NCBI RefSeq assembly: GCF_947502065.1
Contig: NZ_CANMYE010000012.1
Coordinates: 1-64,000 of the forward strand
Origin: an uncultured Pseudoteredinibacter sp.
GTDB lineage: Bacteria > Pseudomonadota > Gammaproteobacteria > Pseudomonadales > Cellvibrionaceae
Length of the DNA: 64,000 nt
Reading direction: 5' to 3'
Below, piece by piece: positions 18,717-27,964 of this stretch. The position numbers were made by a program, and so were the translations under genes. Position 1 is the stretch's first letter; each line of letters begins with the position of its first letter. The notes beneath the pieces are model-generated. The model did not search any database. It saw only the letters and a program-made list of their open reading frames with translations, and was not told the origin of the DNA.

Positions 18717-19619
18717 GTGGCTTTAAACCAAGAAAACCTCATCAAATTTTGCAGTGCTGGCTGCGCTGGGAGAGTTCTGAACAATCAGGAGTTGCGCTGG
18801 AGCGCGCCCGGCCTGTTTGATGACATTTTTGAGCTTTCATCAAGCTCTCAGCTCACCTTTACCCATGGTGAACTGCTAAAAGCCACTATTCAGATGGCCT
18901 CGTCAATGATTTTTGCCAAAGACGATCCGAAGGGTGTGTCACCGCTCGCTAAAGCTATTCGTCGCTGGCGCGATGAAGAGCGATTTGATACCCCCGAAGA
19001 AGCTGAAGAGGTGCTCAGTGAGCTACTGGTGCAAATGGTCGATCAACGCTACAACGAGATCCAAACCATTATCCAAGATTGGCGCGAATATTCCCGCTCA
19101 GTACGGATTTGTAGCTTCAGCGCCAAAGCAGAAAATATGAGCGCCTGGGAGCACTATGGCGCAGCTCACACTGGTGCCGCACTGAAATTCCGCGGCAGCG
19201 ACCACGACGACAGTGATTTCAACTACCCCGAAAAGGTTAACTACAAAGGCATTTGCCCTGAAATCACCACGCTCAAGCAACAGCTCAATACCATCGTGAC
19301 CGCCAACGCCGAAGATCACAAAGATGAATTTAGAAGTAAGCTTTTACAAAAAGCTCCGCACCAAAAAGATATCGCTGAGTGGCGCTGCTTTCGCTATCAA
19401 GAGACCGAAAAAGACAGCGACCCTAAAACATGGTTTGAAGATATTCACTTTGAGACTGAAGATCTTGCAGCGGTTTATTTTGGTGCCTTTATGGATGAGA
19501 AAGCTAAAGATGTCCTAATGCGTCTTTTGCAAAAACGCTATCGCCGGACCAAAATATTTCAGGCGAAGATCGTCACTGGCAAATTTGAACTAGAATTTGA
19601 GCGTATTATGACCGTTTAA
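18717..19619 (+). CDS. DUF2971 family protein
   Basis: A 300-residue soluble protein of unknown function. It shows the DUF2971 pattern: an N-terminal LIKFCSAG...LRWSAPGLFDDIFE segment, a central CSFS...MSAWEHYGAAHTGAALKF segment, and a later AEWRCFRY. I choose GTG 18717 because GAAAGGA sits 6 bases upstream; ATG 18684 in the same frame has no good ribosome-binding site. It is the only gene here without a housekeeping role in the pyrB-sbcB stretch. DUF2971 proteins are patchily distributed and sometimes found near defence genes, but nothing else here supports that. Its stop lies 9 bases from the convergent sbcB stop. Confidence 0.8.
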   Translation: MALNQENLIKFCSAGCAGRVLNNQELRWSAPGLFDDIFELSSSSQLTFTHGELLKATIQMASSMIFAKDDPKGVSPLAKAIRRWRDEERFDTPEEAEEVLSELLVQMVDQRYNEIQTIIQDWREYSRSVRICSFSAKAENMSAWEHYGAAHTGAALKFRGSDHDDSDFNYPEKVNYKGICPEITTLKQQLNTIVTANAEDHKDEFRSKLLQKAPHQKDIAEWRCFRYQETEKDSDPKTWFEDIHFETEDLAAVYFGAFMDEKAKDVLMRLLQKRYRRTKIFQAKIVTGKFELEFERIMTV

Positions 19620-19628
19620 GGTCCACCA

Positions 19629-21065
19629 CTATGCTAGCAAGCCATCACCGTAGGCTTCTAGCTCATCCAGTAGGGCGGCCTGCTTTTCACTAAGATCCGC
19701 CTGCTCTCGCCACCATGCAATTCTTTCGAAAAAATCCTCTAAGGTGATGGAAGCGCCAGCCTCCGCTTCCGTTAGGCGAGAAAAACGAAAAGCCTCCCAC
19801 TCTTCGGCTTCTTCAGCCGTTAAGCTACTTGGAAAATGTCTGGCCTTGTAGCGAAACAAGAGAGCTTGCAAGCGTTGGTCTTGAAACTCAATACGGCTAT
19901 CGGCCAGCTGGTTTGCGTCTGCCCTACGCACCTGCTCCATGACGGCTTTATCGCCATCAGCAAAAAAACCATCGTAAAGCATTCGCTCTGGATCTGTCTG
20001 CGGAGTAAACTCATTATGGGAATACACGCTTTGCAAGGTTGCCAGCAACCCTCCTTGCAAAATAGCTTTATTAATTTTGCTCCAATTTTGCCGACATTGG
20101 GCTAAATTAATCTGCAACCGCTCTTCTTCGGGTTCTTTCACCATCGCCGCCGTCACTAACATTGGGCTTTTATTTAAGTGAACCAGTTTAAGGGCAATAC
20201 GCTCTGTACCTTCGGGCAATTCTGAACTTGCGGTGTATAAACGTTGAATGATTTCATCCACAGGCAAACTCAATAGAGGCTCAGGGTCAATCATAAGGTC
20301 ATAACATATTACGGCATTTTTGTTTTTTGGATGCATGGCAACTGGCATCACGAGTGCCGAGCAGTATCGCTCCGACGGAAACATAGAGGAAATATGCAAT
20401 AATGGTTTACGGCTTTGTAAATCAATCAGCTCCATAGCCTTACGCTTATCGCGCAAACTGTAGGCGTAGCTATACAAAGCAGGCTGTTTCTCTTTCAATA
20501 ACTTCGCCAAGGCAATAGTGGCATAGACATCGCTCAGTGCATCATGCGCAGCCTCGTGGGCAAGACCGTTGGCTGCCGATAAATGCTCCAGTTTAAAGCT
20601 CGGCTTGCCATCTTCATGTTGCGGCCACTCAATGCCTTGCGGGCGCAAAGCGCAGCACAGGCGCACGACATCAATTAAATCCCACCGCGAATTACCGTTT
20701 TTCCATTCACGCTCATAAGGGTCGTGGAAATTTCGATAGAAACCATAGCGACTCACCTCATCATCAAAGCGAATGCTGTTATAACCCACACCGCAAGTTC
20801 CTGGAGCGGCCAGCTCTCCTGCAATAGCTGCCATAAATTCGGGCTCAGACAAGCCCTCAGCCAGTGCTTTTTGCGGGCTAATCCCAGTAATCAAACAGGC
20901 ATCTGGCTTTGGCAAGGTATCGCTACTTGGCTTGCAATACACCATTAGAGGCTCACCAATGATATTTAGCTCTTCATCCGTCCTAATGCCAGCAAATTGG
21001 CTGGGCTTATCTAGGCTTGGCACCTCACCCCAGGTCTCATAATCATGCCAATATAGTGTACTCAA
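19629..21065 (-). CDS. sbcB: Exodeoxyribonuclease I
   Basis: A single-strand 3'-5' exonuclease (478 residues, normal for the family) acting in recombination and mismatch repair. The DEDDh exonuclease core is visible: HDYETWG near residue 8, GYNSIRFDDEVSRYGFYRN near 95, and HDALSDVYAT near 175. The SH3-like and C-terminal parts follow. The start is TTG 21065, with AGGAG upstream, and it overlaps the TGA of the upstream pterin dehydratase gene (TTGA), so the two are probably translationally coupled. It converges with the DUF2971 gene with no visible terminator between. Confidence 0.96.
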   Translation of the reverse strand: MSTLYWHDYETWGEVPSLDKPSQFAGIRTDEELNIIGEPLMVYCKPSSDTLPKPDACLITGISPQKALAEGLSEPEFMAAIAGELAAPGTCGVGYNSIRFDDEVSRYGFYRNFHDPYEREWKNGNSRWDLIDVVRLCCALRPQGIEWPQHEDGKPSFKLEHLSAANGLAHEAAHDALSDVYATIALAKLLKEKQPALYSYAYSLRDKRKAMELIDLQSRKPLLHISSMFPSERYCSALVMPVAMHPKNKNAVICYDLMIDPEPLLSLPVDEIIQRLYTASSELPEGTERIALKLVHLNKSPMLVTAAMVKEPEEERLQINLAQCRQNWSKINKAILQGGLLATLQSVYSHNEFTPQTDPERMLYDGFFADGDKAVMEQVRRADANQLADSRIEFQDQRLQALLFRYKARHFPSSLTAEEAEEWEAFRFSRLTEAEAGASITLEDFFERIAWWREQADLSEKQAALLDELEAYGDGLLA

Positions 21066-21457
21066 GTGCTGCTCCTTTCATTTAAAGCTGCAAATAGCTG
21101 ATCACTGTATTTTGCCATGACTAGATCGTTAAAGTGCAAACCTTTTACAAAGTGAGTGTGCCAACGTATTTCGACCAGGCTGTATGTAAAGCGTATGTCT
21201 GGGTGATGATCACACAGCTCGGCCGCCACGGCTAAATATTGCACAAATGCCAAGCCGCTCAAATAGTCACTTGGCCTATAGCTACGGATAATTTCCAGAT
21301 TATCTACTACACGCCAAGCATGACTCGATAGCTCTAGCTCGCTAAAAAGATCACCTACCTCTTTCACGCTAAGCGCCTTGGAACTTTTGCTATAAGACTT
21401 TAACTGGGGCAGTGGAAGCTCGGGGAAGGGAGAGTAAAAGTTGGTATCAAGAGACAT
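21062..21457 (-). CDS. 4a-hydroxytetrahydrobiopterin dehydratase family protein
   Basis: A 131-residue protein of the pterin-4a-carbinolamine dehydratase (PhhB/DCoH) family. The core CDHHPDIRFTYSLVEIRW-TH and the later GLHFNDL contain the catalytic histidines. Residues about 1-35 are an extension before the family domain. ATG 21457 is preferred to the longer GTG 21505 frame. Members recycle the pterin cofactor of aromatic amino acid hydroxylases, but no hydroxylase gene is nearby, so the role could be molybdopterin-related or unknown. It overlaps sbcB by 4 bases. Confidence 0.88.
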   Translation of the reverse strand: MSLDTNFYSPFPELPLPQLKSYSKSSKALSVKEVGDLFSELELSSHAWRVVDNLEIIRSYRPSDYLSGLAFVQYLAVAAELCDHHPDIRFTYSLVEIRWHTHFVKGLHFNDLVMAKYSDQLFAALNERSST

Positions 21458-21531
21458 GGGTATAAGCTCACTGTTCAGGCTAGCCCATGCATAAAGGCCC
21501 AGCACTATGCCAGGCCTATCAAAGTCAGTAC

Positions 21532-22089
21532 TTAGATTGACTTACCCAACATGCGGCGCAAAGTGCCGTCTTTGTCGATCACATGGTGCTTAACGGCTCC
21601 GATAACATGCAAGGCGATCGCTACAATTAAGATATCGCCGCCCCAGCCGTGCAAGCTGTGGGCAAGGCCTGCCAAGGACTCATTGATCGGTGCAATTTTA
21701 GTAGGGTCGATAGCATCAAAGTTTTTACCAAATAGCTCTAGGCCAAAGACATAAACACCACGACCGCCCATAGCAGACATTAACACACCTGAAATAGGCA
21801 TTAATAGCGTACCAACAATCAATAAATAGTGGGTAATTCTAGACAGTACATTCTCGATCGCGGTGTATTGGCTAGCTGGCTCTGGCCAGCCATTTCGCAT
21901 ACGGTTAATAACGCGAGGTAAAACCACCAATAGAATAAGAACACCTAAGGATTTGTGAATCGGATACAGAGAGTAAACCTCGTTCTCTTCCATGTAGACC
22001 CCAACGGCCAACAAACCAATCATCATCAGGCCAACTACCCAATGCAAGGCGACTGTCATTTTGCTTAGTTTTTGTGCGGTATCAGACAT
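21532..22089 (-). CDS. Cytochrome b561 family protein
   Basis: A 185-residue inner-membrane protein with four helices and the b561 histidine pattern: VALHWVVGLMM near the start, YPIHKSLG, ITHYLLIVG, and HSLHGWGGD with ALHVIGAVKHH near the end. It should bind two b haems and pass electrons between quinol and an acceptor such as superoxide or a periplasmic partner. ATG 22089 is chosen because AGAGAAG precedes it; a longer TTG frame starts at 22107. It is separated from the pterin dehydratase by about 75 bases. Confidence 0.92.
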   Translation of the reverse strand: MSDTAQKLSKMTVALHWVVGLMMIGLLAVGVYMEENEVYSLYPIHKSLGVLILLVVLPRVINRMRNGWPEPASQYTAIENVLSRITHYLLIVGTLLMPISGVLMSAMGGRGVYVFGLELFGKNFDAIDPTKIAPINESLAGLAHSLHGWGGDILIVAIALHVIGAVKHHVIDKDGTLRRMLGKSI

Positions 22090-22358
22090 AGCTACTTCTC
22101 TTATCAAGGGTCTTATCTAAGGCTTTTATTCATGTGCGTTAAAACGCTATTTTTAAGGGGGGCATTATATGGCAAGAATGTGAAGCAAGTGTGTATTAGG
22201 CCTTATTTGACCTTATAAGAACACCAGACTATCGCATTCAAAGCCACAATCTGAGCTTCACTATTGCCATATTTGATCATATTTGAGCCGCAGGCTAGTC
22301 ATTATTTACGTTTAAGTTAAACAGAACCATAAAACCAAGCCATTGCTCAGGTCAAACC

Positions 22359-23720
22359 ATGTTCAGATCACCCAGTTTTAAACTTTTACTCTTGCTCTTC
22401 CTTTTTCTGTTGCTCGTCATCCCCATCACTATGGTGCAACACAAAACCGAAGATAGATCCCGCAGCCAAAGTCAGGCGCAGTTCTCGGTAGCGCAACATT
22501 GGACCGGCAAACAGTGGCTCGGCAGCCCTGTAATAGCCATCCCATACCAAACTAAAGCCATCGTCCAAAACAACGGTTATAGCGCGGCCTCTCGTCAATT
22601 GTGGGCTTTCGTGCCGGCTAAAGAGGCATCCCTTAATGCTGAGCTATCTGTAGAGAAGCGCAAGAAAGGTATTTATGAGATTCCAGTGTATCGCAGCCGC
22701 TTCCAAATACAGGGGTATTTTCAAACAGAAGACATCGCTAGCGCCATGGAAAAGCTTGCGGCTGACCCATCAGTGGACCATATAGGCCAAGCTATTTTGA
22801 GCTTGAGCTTTGCCGACATGCGAGGCCTAGAGCAACAAAGTCTCGACATTAATGGCCAAACCCAAAGCTTTGAAGTTGGCAGCAAACTCAAAAATTTATC
22901 GCAAGGTTTGCACCATCAAATGGCCAATCTAATTGATACCGAAAAAAGCAAAAAAATAGATTTTGCAGTCAGTTTGCAGCTTAAGGGCATGAGCGAGATT
23001 TACTATCTCCCTTTAGCGCAAAGCAATACCTTTTCGCTGCAAGCAAATTGGCCTCACCCTAAATTCATGGGCGCTCAACTTCCGCTTGATTATAAAATTG
23101 AAGCCAACTCCTTTTCAGCCAACTGGCATAGCAATCACTTTGCTCTGGACAACTTAGGCTATATTGAGAGCTGTTTAAAACAAAACAACTGTGCTGTGCT
23201 CGAAAGGAAGAACCGATTGCTTTTAGGGGTAGACTTTATAAATCCTGTTGATATTTATCTTAAAACCGAACGCGCTATAAAATATGCATTTTTGCTCATC
23301 GGCTTAAGCTTTATGGTGTTCTATATTATTGAACATATTAAAGGTTTATCAATGCACCCGATCCAATATGCTTTCGTCGGCCTAGCCATTGCTATTTTTT
23401 ACTTACTTCTATTAGCCCTGGCCGAACATATCGGCTTTGCCTTTGCGTATCTACTGTCTACCGTGGCCTGTTCCGCATTGCTCTATGGCTACTTGAAAAG
23501 GGTTCTTAAAAATCAAGCCCTAACACTGTCCTTCTCGGCCGGCATTGTCAGTTTATGGGCCTTACTGTATATAATTATTCAAGCAGAAGACTTTGCCTTA
23601 CTGATGGGTAGTATTTTAGTATTCGCTTTATTATCAGCCTTGATGCTAGGCACAAGAAATATTGATTGGTACAGCTTAGGCCAAACAAATAAATCACCAA
23701 GCGACGACAAACCGAACTAA
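22359..23720 (+). CDS. creD: CreD family inner membrane protein
   Basis: A 453-residue CreD homologue. One N-terminal helix (about 8-26) leads to a large periplasmic domain (VGSPVIAIPY-like LGSPVIAIPYQ, NWPHPKFMGAQLP), then five or six C-terminal helices with FYIIEHIKGLSMHPIQYAFVG and FYLLLLALAEHIGFAFAY, ending in TRNIDWY. CreD belongs to the CreBC regulon in enterics and protects envelope integrity. No creB or creC is adjacent and no CreB box is seen upstream, so this is an orphan copy. Its stop overlaps the convergent GGDEF-EAL stop by 4 bases. Confidence 0.93.
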   Translation: MFRSPSFKLLLLLFLFLLLVIPITMVQHKTEDRSRSQSQAQFSVAQHWTGKQWLGSPVIAIPYQTKAIVQNNGYSAASRQLWAFVPAKEASLNAELSVEKRKKGIYEIPVYRSRFQIQGYFQTEDIASAMEKLAADPSVDHIGQAILSLSFADMRGLEQQSLDINGQTQSFEVGSKLKNLSQGLHHQMANLIDTEKSKKIDFAVSLQLKGMSEIYYLPLAQSNTFSLQANWPHPKFMGAQLPLDYKIEANSFSANWHSNHFALDNLGYIESCLKQNNCAVLERKNRLLLGVDFINPVDIYLKTERAIKYAFLLIGLSFMVFYIIEHIKGLSMHPIQYAFVGLAIAIFYLLLLALAEHIGFAFAYLLSTVACSALLYGYLKRVLKNQALTLSFSAGIVSLWALLYIIIQAEDFALLMGSILVFALLSALMLGTRNIDWYSLGQTNKSPSDDKPN

Positions 23721-26188
23721 GCAATACAAGCAGATAAAATAGAGCCATCGAAGCGCCAAGGGCTTTGTAAATATTTTTGCAAGGCCTTTGGCTTAGACAG
23801 GAAATAACCCTGCAGATGCTCGCAGCCAAGATCTTTTAGCAGTAAATACTGGCCATGGGTTTCCACACCCTCAGCGACCACCTCGACATTAAGACCCTTG
23901 GCCATTGAAATAATGGCCTCCACAATGGCTAAATCCTCTTGATTTTCCGGCAGCTCGGAAATAAAACTTCGATCGATTTTTAACACATCAATGGGCAATT
24001 TACTGAGATAACTAAGCGACGAATAGCCTGTACCGAAATCGTCAATCGCGAATCTTGCACCCATTTTCTTGAGAGCCTTAAGAACCGGAAGACTGGCCTC
24101 AACATCATCCATCACTACGCTTTCTGTTACCTCAAACTCAAAACAAGACGGGTCTACATCGTAGTAGTTGAGAATCACCGCTATATCATTCAATAGGTGC
24201 TTGTCGTGCAACTGTCGCGCTGAAAGATTCACAGCGACAGATATTTCAGCATCATTGTGCCTTTTCCAACTAGCAACAAACTCTGCAGCCATTGCCAAAA
24301 CCTGGCGCCCCAGGTCTAGAATCTGACCTGACTCCTCGGCAAGAGGAATAAACTCATCGGGAGGGATTAAACCTTTCTTAGGGTGCGGCCAGCGCACCAA
24401 TGCTTCTACATAATAGAGCTCTGGATTCTGTAGATTAAGCTTGGGCTGAACCATTAAACTCAAATCCCTTTGCTGTAAGGCTTTGGCAAGATCCGATGTT
24501 ATCTGTAGCTTTTGCCTTAATAATCTACCAACGCTATCGCTGTAGTGTTCAAAACCATTTTTGCCATTTGCTTTAGCCTCATACATTGCCTGATCTGCTT
24601 TTTTAATAAGCTCCAGAGGCTCCCGGCCATCTTTCGGACAACAAGCAATACCAACACTGGCACTAATTCCCACACTAAACTCTGAAAACTCCTTTCTCAG
24701 CTGAAGACGACGGATAATCTTACGTGCCAGGGCTTCCACCTCTTCGACATCAGAAAAATCACAAACGACAGCAAACTCATCTCCACCAAGGCGTGATATC
24801 ACAGCCCTATCCGGCACACAGTTACGCAACTGTTCAGCCACCTCAGACAAGAGCTCATCACCCGCACTATGCCCTTGGCTATCATTAATTTGCTTAAAAC
24901 CATCTAAATCAATGTATAAAACATACAAACTAGACCCATTCGCAAAGTCTGCATTTGCTTTAGCCGTCAACTCACGCAGCAATAAGGTTCGGTTTGGCAG
25001 GCGAGTTAACTGATCATAATGTGCTAAAAACTCAAGTTGAGCTTCATTCATTTTAATTTTAGAGATATCCGTGACCGTAATGATCACACCATCATTATCA
25101 CCCTGCGTATTTTTTATAAGAGCGACTGATGCCACAACAGGCACATTGGGAGCATTCTTAACAAGCAGTTCAGTTTCCCCTCGCCAACTGCCTTCCTTAA
25201 GCACCTTCTCTTGCAGTTTACGAAGCAGCTCCGCTCTTGCGTACTGTGGAGCCAAAGTCATAATGTGCTGCCCCAACATCTGCCCGGCAGTGCTCTCGCA
25301 AAGCTCCTCGACCTTTGGATTTACAGATATGATATTAAAATCAGAATCAGTGGCGACAATGCCATCATTAGCGCTTTCAAAAATGGTTTGGGATAACTGC
25401 AGCTGACGGGTTCGCTCGAACTCTTGTGTTATATCCTGAGCGGTTCCCAACATACGTACAACTTCACCATCTGCGTTTAGAAATGCTTCACCATTCTGCC
25501 GAATATGGCATATAGCGCCATCAGCCTTTGTGACTCGGTGCTCAAACACAAATGTAGAACCTTGTCGGCCTCCCTCAATCAAGCTCTCTTTGAAGCTTTG
25601 AACATCTTCGGGTAATACAAGGTCATATACCGTTTGAATGCCCAGTATTTCAAAATCAGTAGGCAGGCCAAGAATAGAATATATTTCCTCTGACCAGGTA
25701 ACTCGATCCTCAGGTAGATTCCAATCCCAGGTTCCGATTTTTGCAATGGCCTGGGATCGCCGTAAGCGCTCTTCGTTTTCCCGCAATAATTTTTGCTGGT
25801 CGGCTTCATGAGCTAATTTTGTTTCCCGGCAGCGCAGAACCGCTGACACACAAGCTTGGCCATGCCAGTTTAACGGCGCCAATTCGATATCAATAGCAAC
25901 CTTACTGCCATCTTTTGCTAAAGCAAAAAGCTCCGCAGCATTTCCCATCGGGCGACGGACAGGTTTTTTAACATATTCCTCGCGGTGACGCTTATGCACT
26001 TCTCGTAATTTAAATGGCAACAAGACCTCAACCGGCTGCCCTTGCAACTCATCTTTGCTGTAACCCAATAACTCTTGAATGGATTTGTTACACCAAAGGA
26101 TCTCACCCTGATGATTACAAACAATTAAGCTATCAGGAATAGCATCCAATAATGAAGAATCCGCACAGGTGAGTGACTCAAACGACAC
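23717..26188 (-). CDS. PAS-PAS-PAS-GGDEF-EAL cyclic di-GMP signalling protein
   Basis: About 823 residues, no membrane segment. Three PAS domains (about 8-120, 140-265, 270-385), then a GGDEF domain with intact SRLGGDEFAVV and an EAL domain with YVEALVRWPHP, DDFGTGYSSLSYLSKL and VEVVAEGVE, so both cyclase and phosphodiesterase residues look intact. No RxxD inhibitory site sits before GGDEF (PDRAVIS is found there). GTG 26188 has GGGAG 6 bases upstream and puts the first PAS right at the start; the longest frame begins at TTG 26248 with no ribosome-binding site. The net activity cannot be told from sequence. Its 3' end overlaps the creD stop. Confidence 0.93.
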   Translation of the reverse strand: MSFESLTCADSSLLDAIPDSLIVCNHQGEILWCNKSIQELLGYSKDELQGQPVEVLLPFKLREVHKRHREEYVKKPVRRPMGNAAELFALAKDGSKVAIDIELAPLNWHGQACVSAVLRCRETKLAHEADQQKLLRENEERLRRSQAIAKIGTWDWNLPEDRVTWSEEIYSILGLPTDFEILGIQTVYDLVLPEDVQSFKESLIEGGRQGSTFVFEHRVTKADGAICHIRQNGEAFLNADGEVVRMLGTAQDITQEFERTRQLQLSQTIFESANDGIVATDSDFNIISVNPKVEELCESTAGQMLGQHIMTLAPQYARAELLRKLQEKVLKEGSWRGETELLVKNAPNVPVVASVALIKNTQGDNDGVIITVTDISKIKMNEAQLEFLAHYDQLTRLPNRTLLLRELTAKANADFANGSSLYVLYIDLDGFKQINDSQGHSAGDELLSEVAEQLRNCVPDRAVISRLGGDEFAVVCDFSDVEEVEALARKIIRRLQLRKEFSEFSVGISASVGIACCPKDGREPLELIKKADQAMYEAKANGKNGFEHYSDSVGRLLRQKLQITSDLAKALQQRDLSLMVQPKLNLQNPELYYVEALVRWPHPKKGLIPPDEFIPLAEESGQILDLGRQVLAMAAEFVASWKRHNDAEISVAVNLSARQLHDKHLLNDIAVILNYYDVDPSCFEFEVTESVVMDDVEASLPVLKALKKMGARFAIDDFGTGYSSLSYLSKLPIDVLKIDRSFISELPENQEDLAIVEAIISMAKGLNVEVVAEGVETHGQYLLLKDLGCEHLQGYFLSKPKALQKYLQSPWRFDGSILSACIA

Positions 26189-26729
26189 GGGCAACTCCCA
26201 AGCAAGGAAAACTGATTCGTAACAAACAAAAGAAGGCAAAACCCACAATTGAAGAGGGGGTAAATTTCAGGTCTCGACGAGCGCCTGCGGGGATTATTTC
26301 GTAACAACTCATATACGAATGCTTCGGCCAGAATTACGCTGACTTTATAGTAGAGCTAATTTAGCCAGCATTGCATTAGCCCTTATTAATTTAGGGTTAT
26401 ATTAATCCCTGCTCCGCGTCTGAATCAAGCAAATTAATTAGAACTTTATCCTTTAACTTGGTGTTTCGCGAGGCGAAAAGAGCTTGATACTTAAAGCCCC
26501 ATTGATTGTCCTTTTTGATTACAAAGAGCTTCCAAACGCAACTGCTTAAGCAACCACATGCCACTGGTCACTGAACCCATAAAAGCGAGCTGTTATTGCT
26601 AGTTAAGAAAGCCTCAACAGACTTTCCATCAGCAAAGCTACAAATCACTCCTATACTCAAAAATGAACGCTGATTTTTACGTGTTAGCAAGCCTGACTTG
26701 CTCTAAGTATTACTAAGGGAATTTTAACT
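26189..26729. other. Divergent intergenic region GGDEF-EAL / cheY
   Basis: 541 bases without a gene. It holds a small perfect hairpin (TTTCGC-GAG-GCGAAA, 26464-26478) and AT-rich imperfect repeats near 26376-26410 (two TATTAAT-type runs). No clear sigma-28 promoter was found upstream of cheY. The cheY start is preceded by AAGGGAA. Confidence 0.5.
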
Positions 26730-27089
26730 ATGACTAATAACAAGGTGCTTATCTGCGACGATTCGCGATCAATTCGCCTGATGACCAAACGCCTACTACA
26801 AGGGCATGGCTACCAAGTAGTTGGTGAAGCAAGCAATGGTACAGAAGCAACTGAAGCTTTTAAAACACATAACCCAGACTTGGTTCTATTGGACCTCGTA
26901 ATGCCTGAAACGGATGGCAAAACGGCTCTGCGACAAATTGTCAAACACAACCCCTCAGCTAAGGTAGTCATATTAAGCTCGCTGGGCTCAGAGTCTGACG
27001 TCGAAGAGTGCTTACGCAGTGGAGCTTCATCATATATCCAAAAGCCTTTTGAAGAAGATATTTTACTTAGCACATTGAACGAACTGTAA
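26730..27089 (+). CDS. CheY-like single-domain response regulator
   Basis: A 119-residue receiver domain alone. Acidic pocket D10-D11, phosphoacceptor D55 (VLLDLVMP), the switch Ser in VVILSSLG and the conserved Lys in QKPF are all present, so it should be phosphorylated, probably by a CheA elsewhere. It is followed after 17 bases by a gene for a CheX-domain protein, a CheY-phosphate phosphatase family, which suggests the two form an on/off pair. AAGGGAA precedes the ATG. It could control the flagellar switch or another output such as pili. Confidence 0.93.
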   Translation: MTNNKVLICDDSRSIRLMTKRLLQGHGYQVVGEASNGTEATEAFKTHNPDLVLLDLVMPETDGKTALRQIVKHNPSAKVVILSSLGSESDVEECLRSGASSYIQKPFEEDILLSTLNEL

Positions 27090-27106
27090 TACAGCAGGAG
27101 AGAATA

Positions 27107-27964
27107 ATGGCGACTAAGTTTTTCGGTCAGTTTTTGTTGGAACACCGCTTAATCAACAAAGATCAGCTTTTAGAAGCATTGACCTATCAAAGAGCAAATA
27201 ACCCTCTGCTGGGTGAAATAGCTGTCGAGCATGGATTTCTTAGTTTAGAGCAGGCTAGAAAAGTCAACCAACGCCAGCAGGCCGAAGACGCACGCTTTGG
27301 CGATATTGCCGTAAGTATGAAGTTTATAAGTGTCGAGCAATTGCAACAACTAATCAGCTTACAGAAACAAGGCCGTAAATTTTTTGGCGAAGTGCTTGTG
27401 GAGCTGGGGCATTTGAGTAGCGAGCGGCTACGAGAGCAGCTAGAGGCCCACCATAACGAACAAACTTTGGCGCTCGCACAAATTCAATCCGCCATCAAAC
27501 AACATGGCAACACATACAATATTAATGCGCTGGCGGGGATCGCATGCCGGCTAAGCCAACGTGCACTGGCAACACAAGCTCATTTTCAAGGCTTGGTTTC
27601 AATAGACGAACTACCTTATGCTTCTGAAGAATACTTCTTAAGCAGCATTACTATAGAAAGTGTTCGAGATCTTACTATTACTCTTGGCTGCAAAGAACAG
27701 CTTATGACTGACATTGCTTGTCGGCTGATAAAAATCCCAAGCGATGAAGTCGATAGCGAGCTGGCCTGGGATGCTAGCGGAGAGTTCTTAAACCTAATTG
27801 CGGGTTATTTCGCAAAGGAAACTATTCCCGACGACTGTAGCTATAAAGCCAAGCCGCCAGTTTTTAGCCAAGATATTTCTAGCCTGAATACAATATTCGA
27901 GCAAGTTTCTATTTTGCGTGTTGAGACTGACATTGGCAGTCTGGCCATCTGCCTGAGCTCTTAA
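27107..27964 (+). CDS. MshEN-like repeat protein with C-terminal CheX phosphatase domain
   Basis: A 285-residue protein. Residues 1-117 hold four tandem repeats with exact 29-residue spacing: the glycine of the FG/LG pair falls at 7, 36, 65 and 94, each followed by a hydrophobic pattern ending near Ser/Asn and Leu. This resembles the GspE/MshE N-terminal (MshEN) motif, which binds c-di-GMP in some ATPases, though the Arg and several Leu positions are altered. Residues about 125-270 look like a CheX domain; the catalytic E-x-x-N is seen as GEFLNLIAG (E226, N229). Inference: a phosphatase for the adjacent CheY, tuned by the repeats. AGGAGAGA precedes the ATG. The stop overlaps the convergent HAMP-GAF gene (TTAA). 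Confidence 0.8.
   Translation: MATKFFGQFLLEHRLINKDQLLEALTYQRANNPLLGEIAVEHGFLSLEQARKVNQRQQAEDARFGDIAVSMKFISVEQLQQLISLQKQGRKFFGEVLVELGHLSSERLREQLEAHHNEQTLALAQIQSAIKQHGNTYNINALAGIACRLSQRALATQAHFQGLVSIDELPYASEEYFLSSITIESVRDLTITLGCKEQLMTDIACRLIKIPSDEVDSELAWDASGEFLNLIAGYFAKETIPDDCSYKAKPPVFSQDISSLNTIFEQVSILRVETDIGSLAICLSS

Noticed and set aside
22200..22358. CreB box upstream of creD
   Set aside because: Only a single TTCAC half-site near 22257 is present, without the second half 6 bases on.
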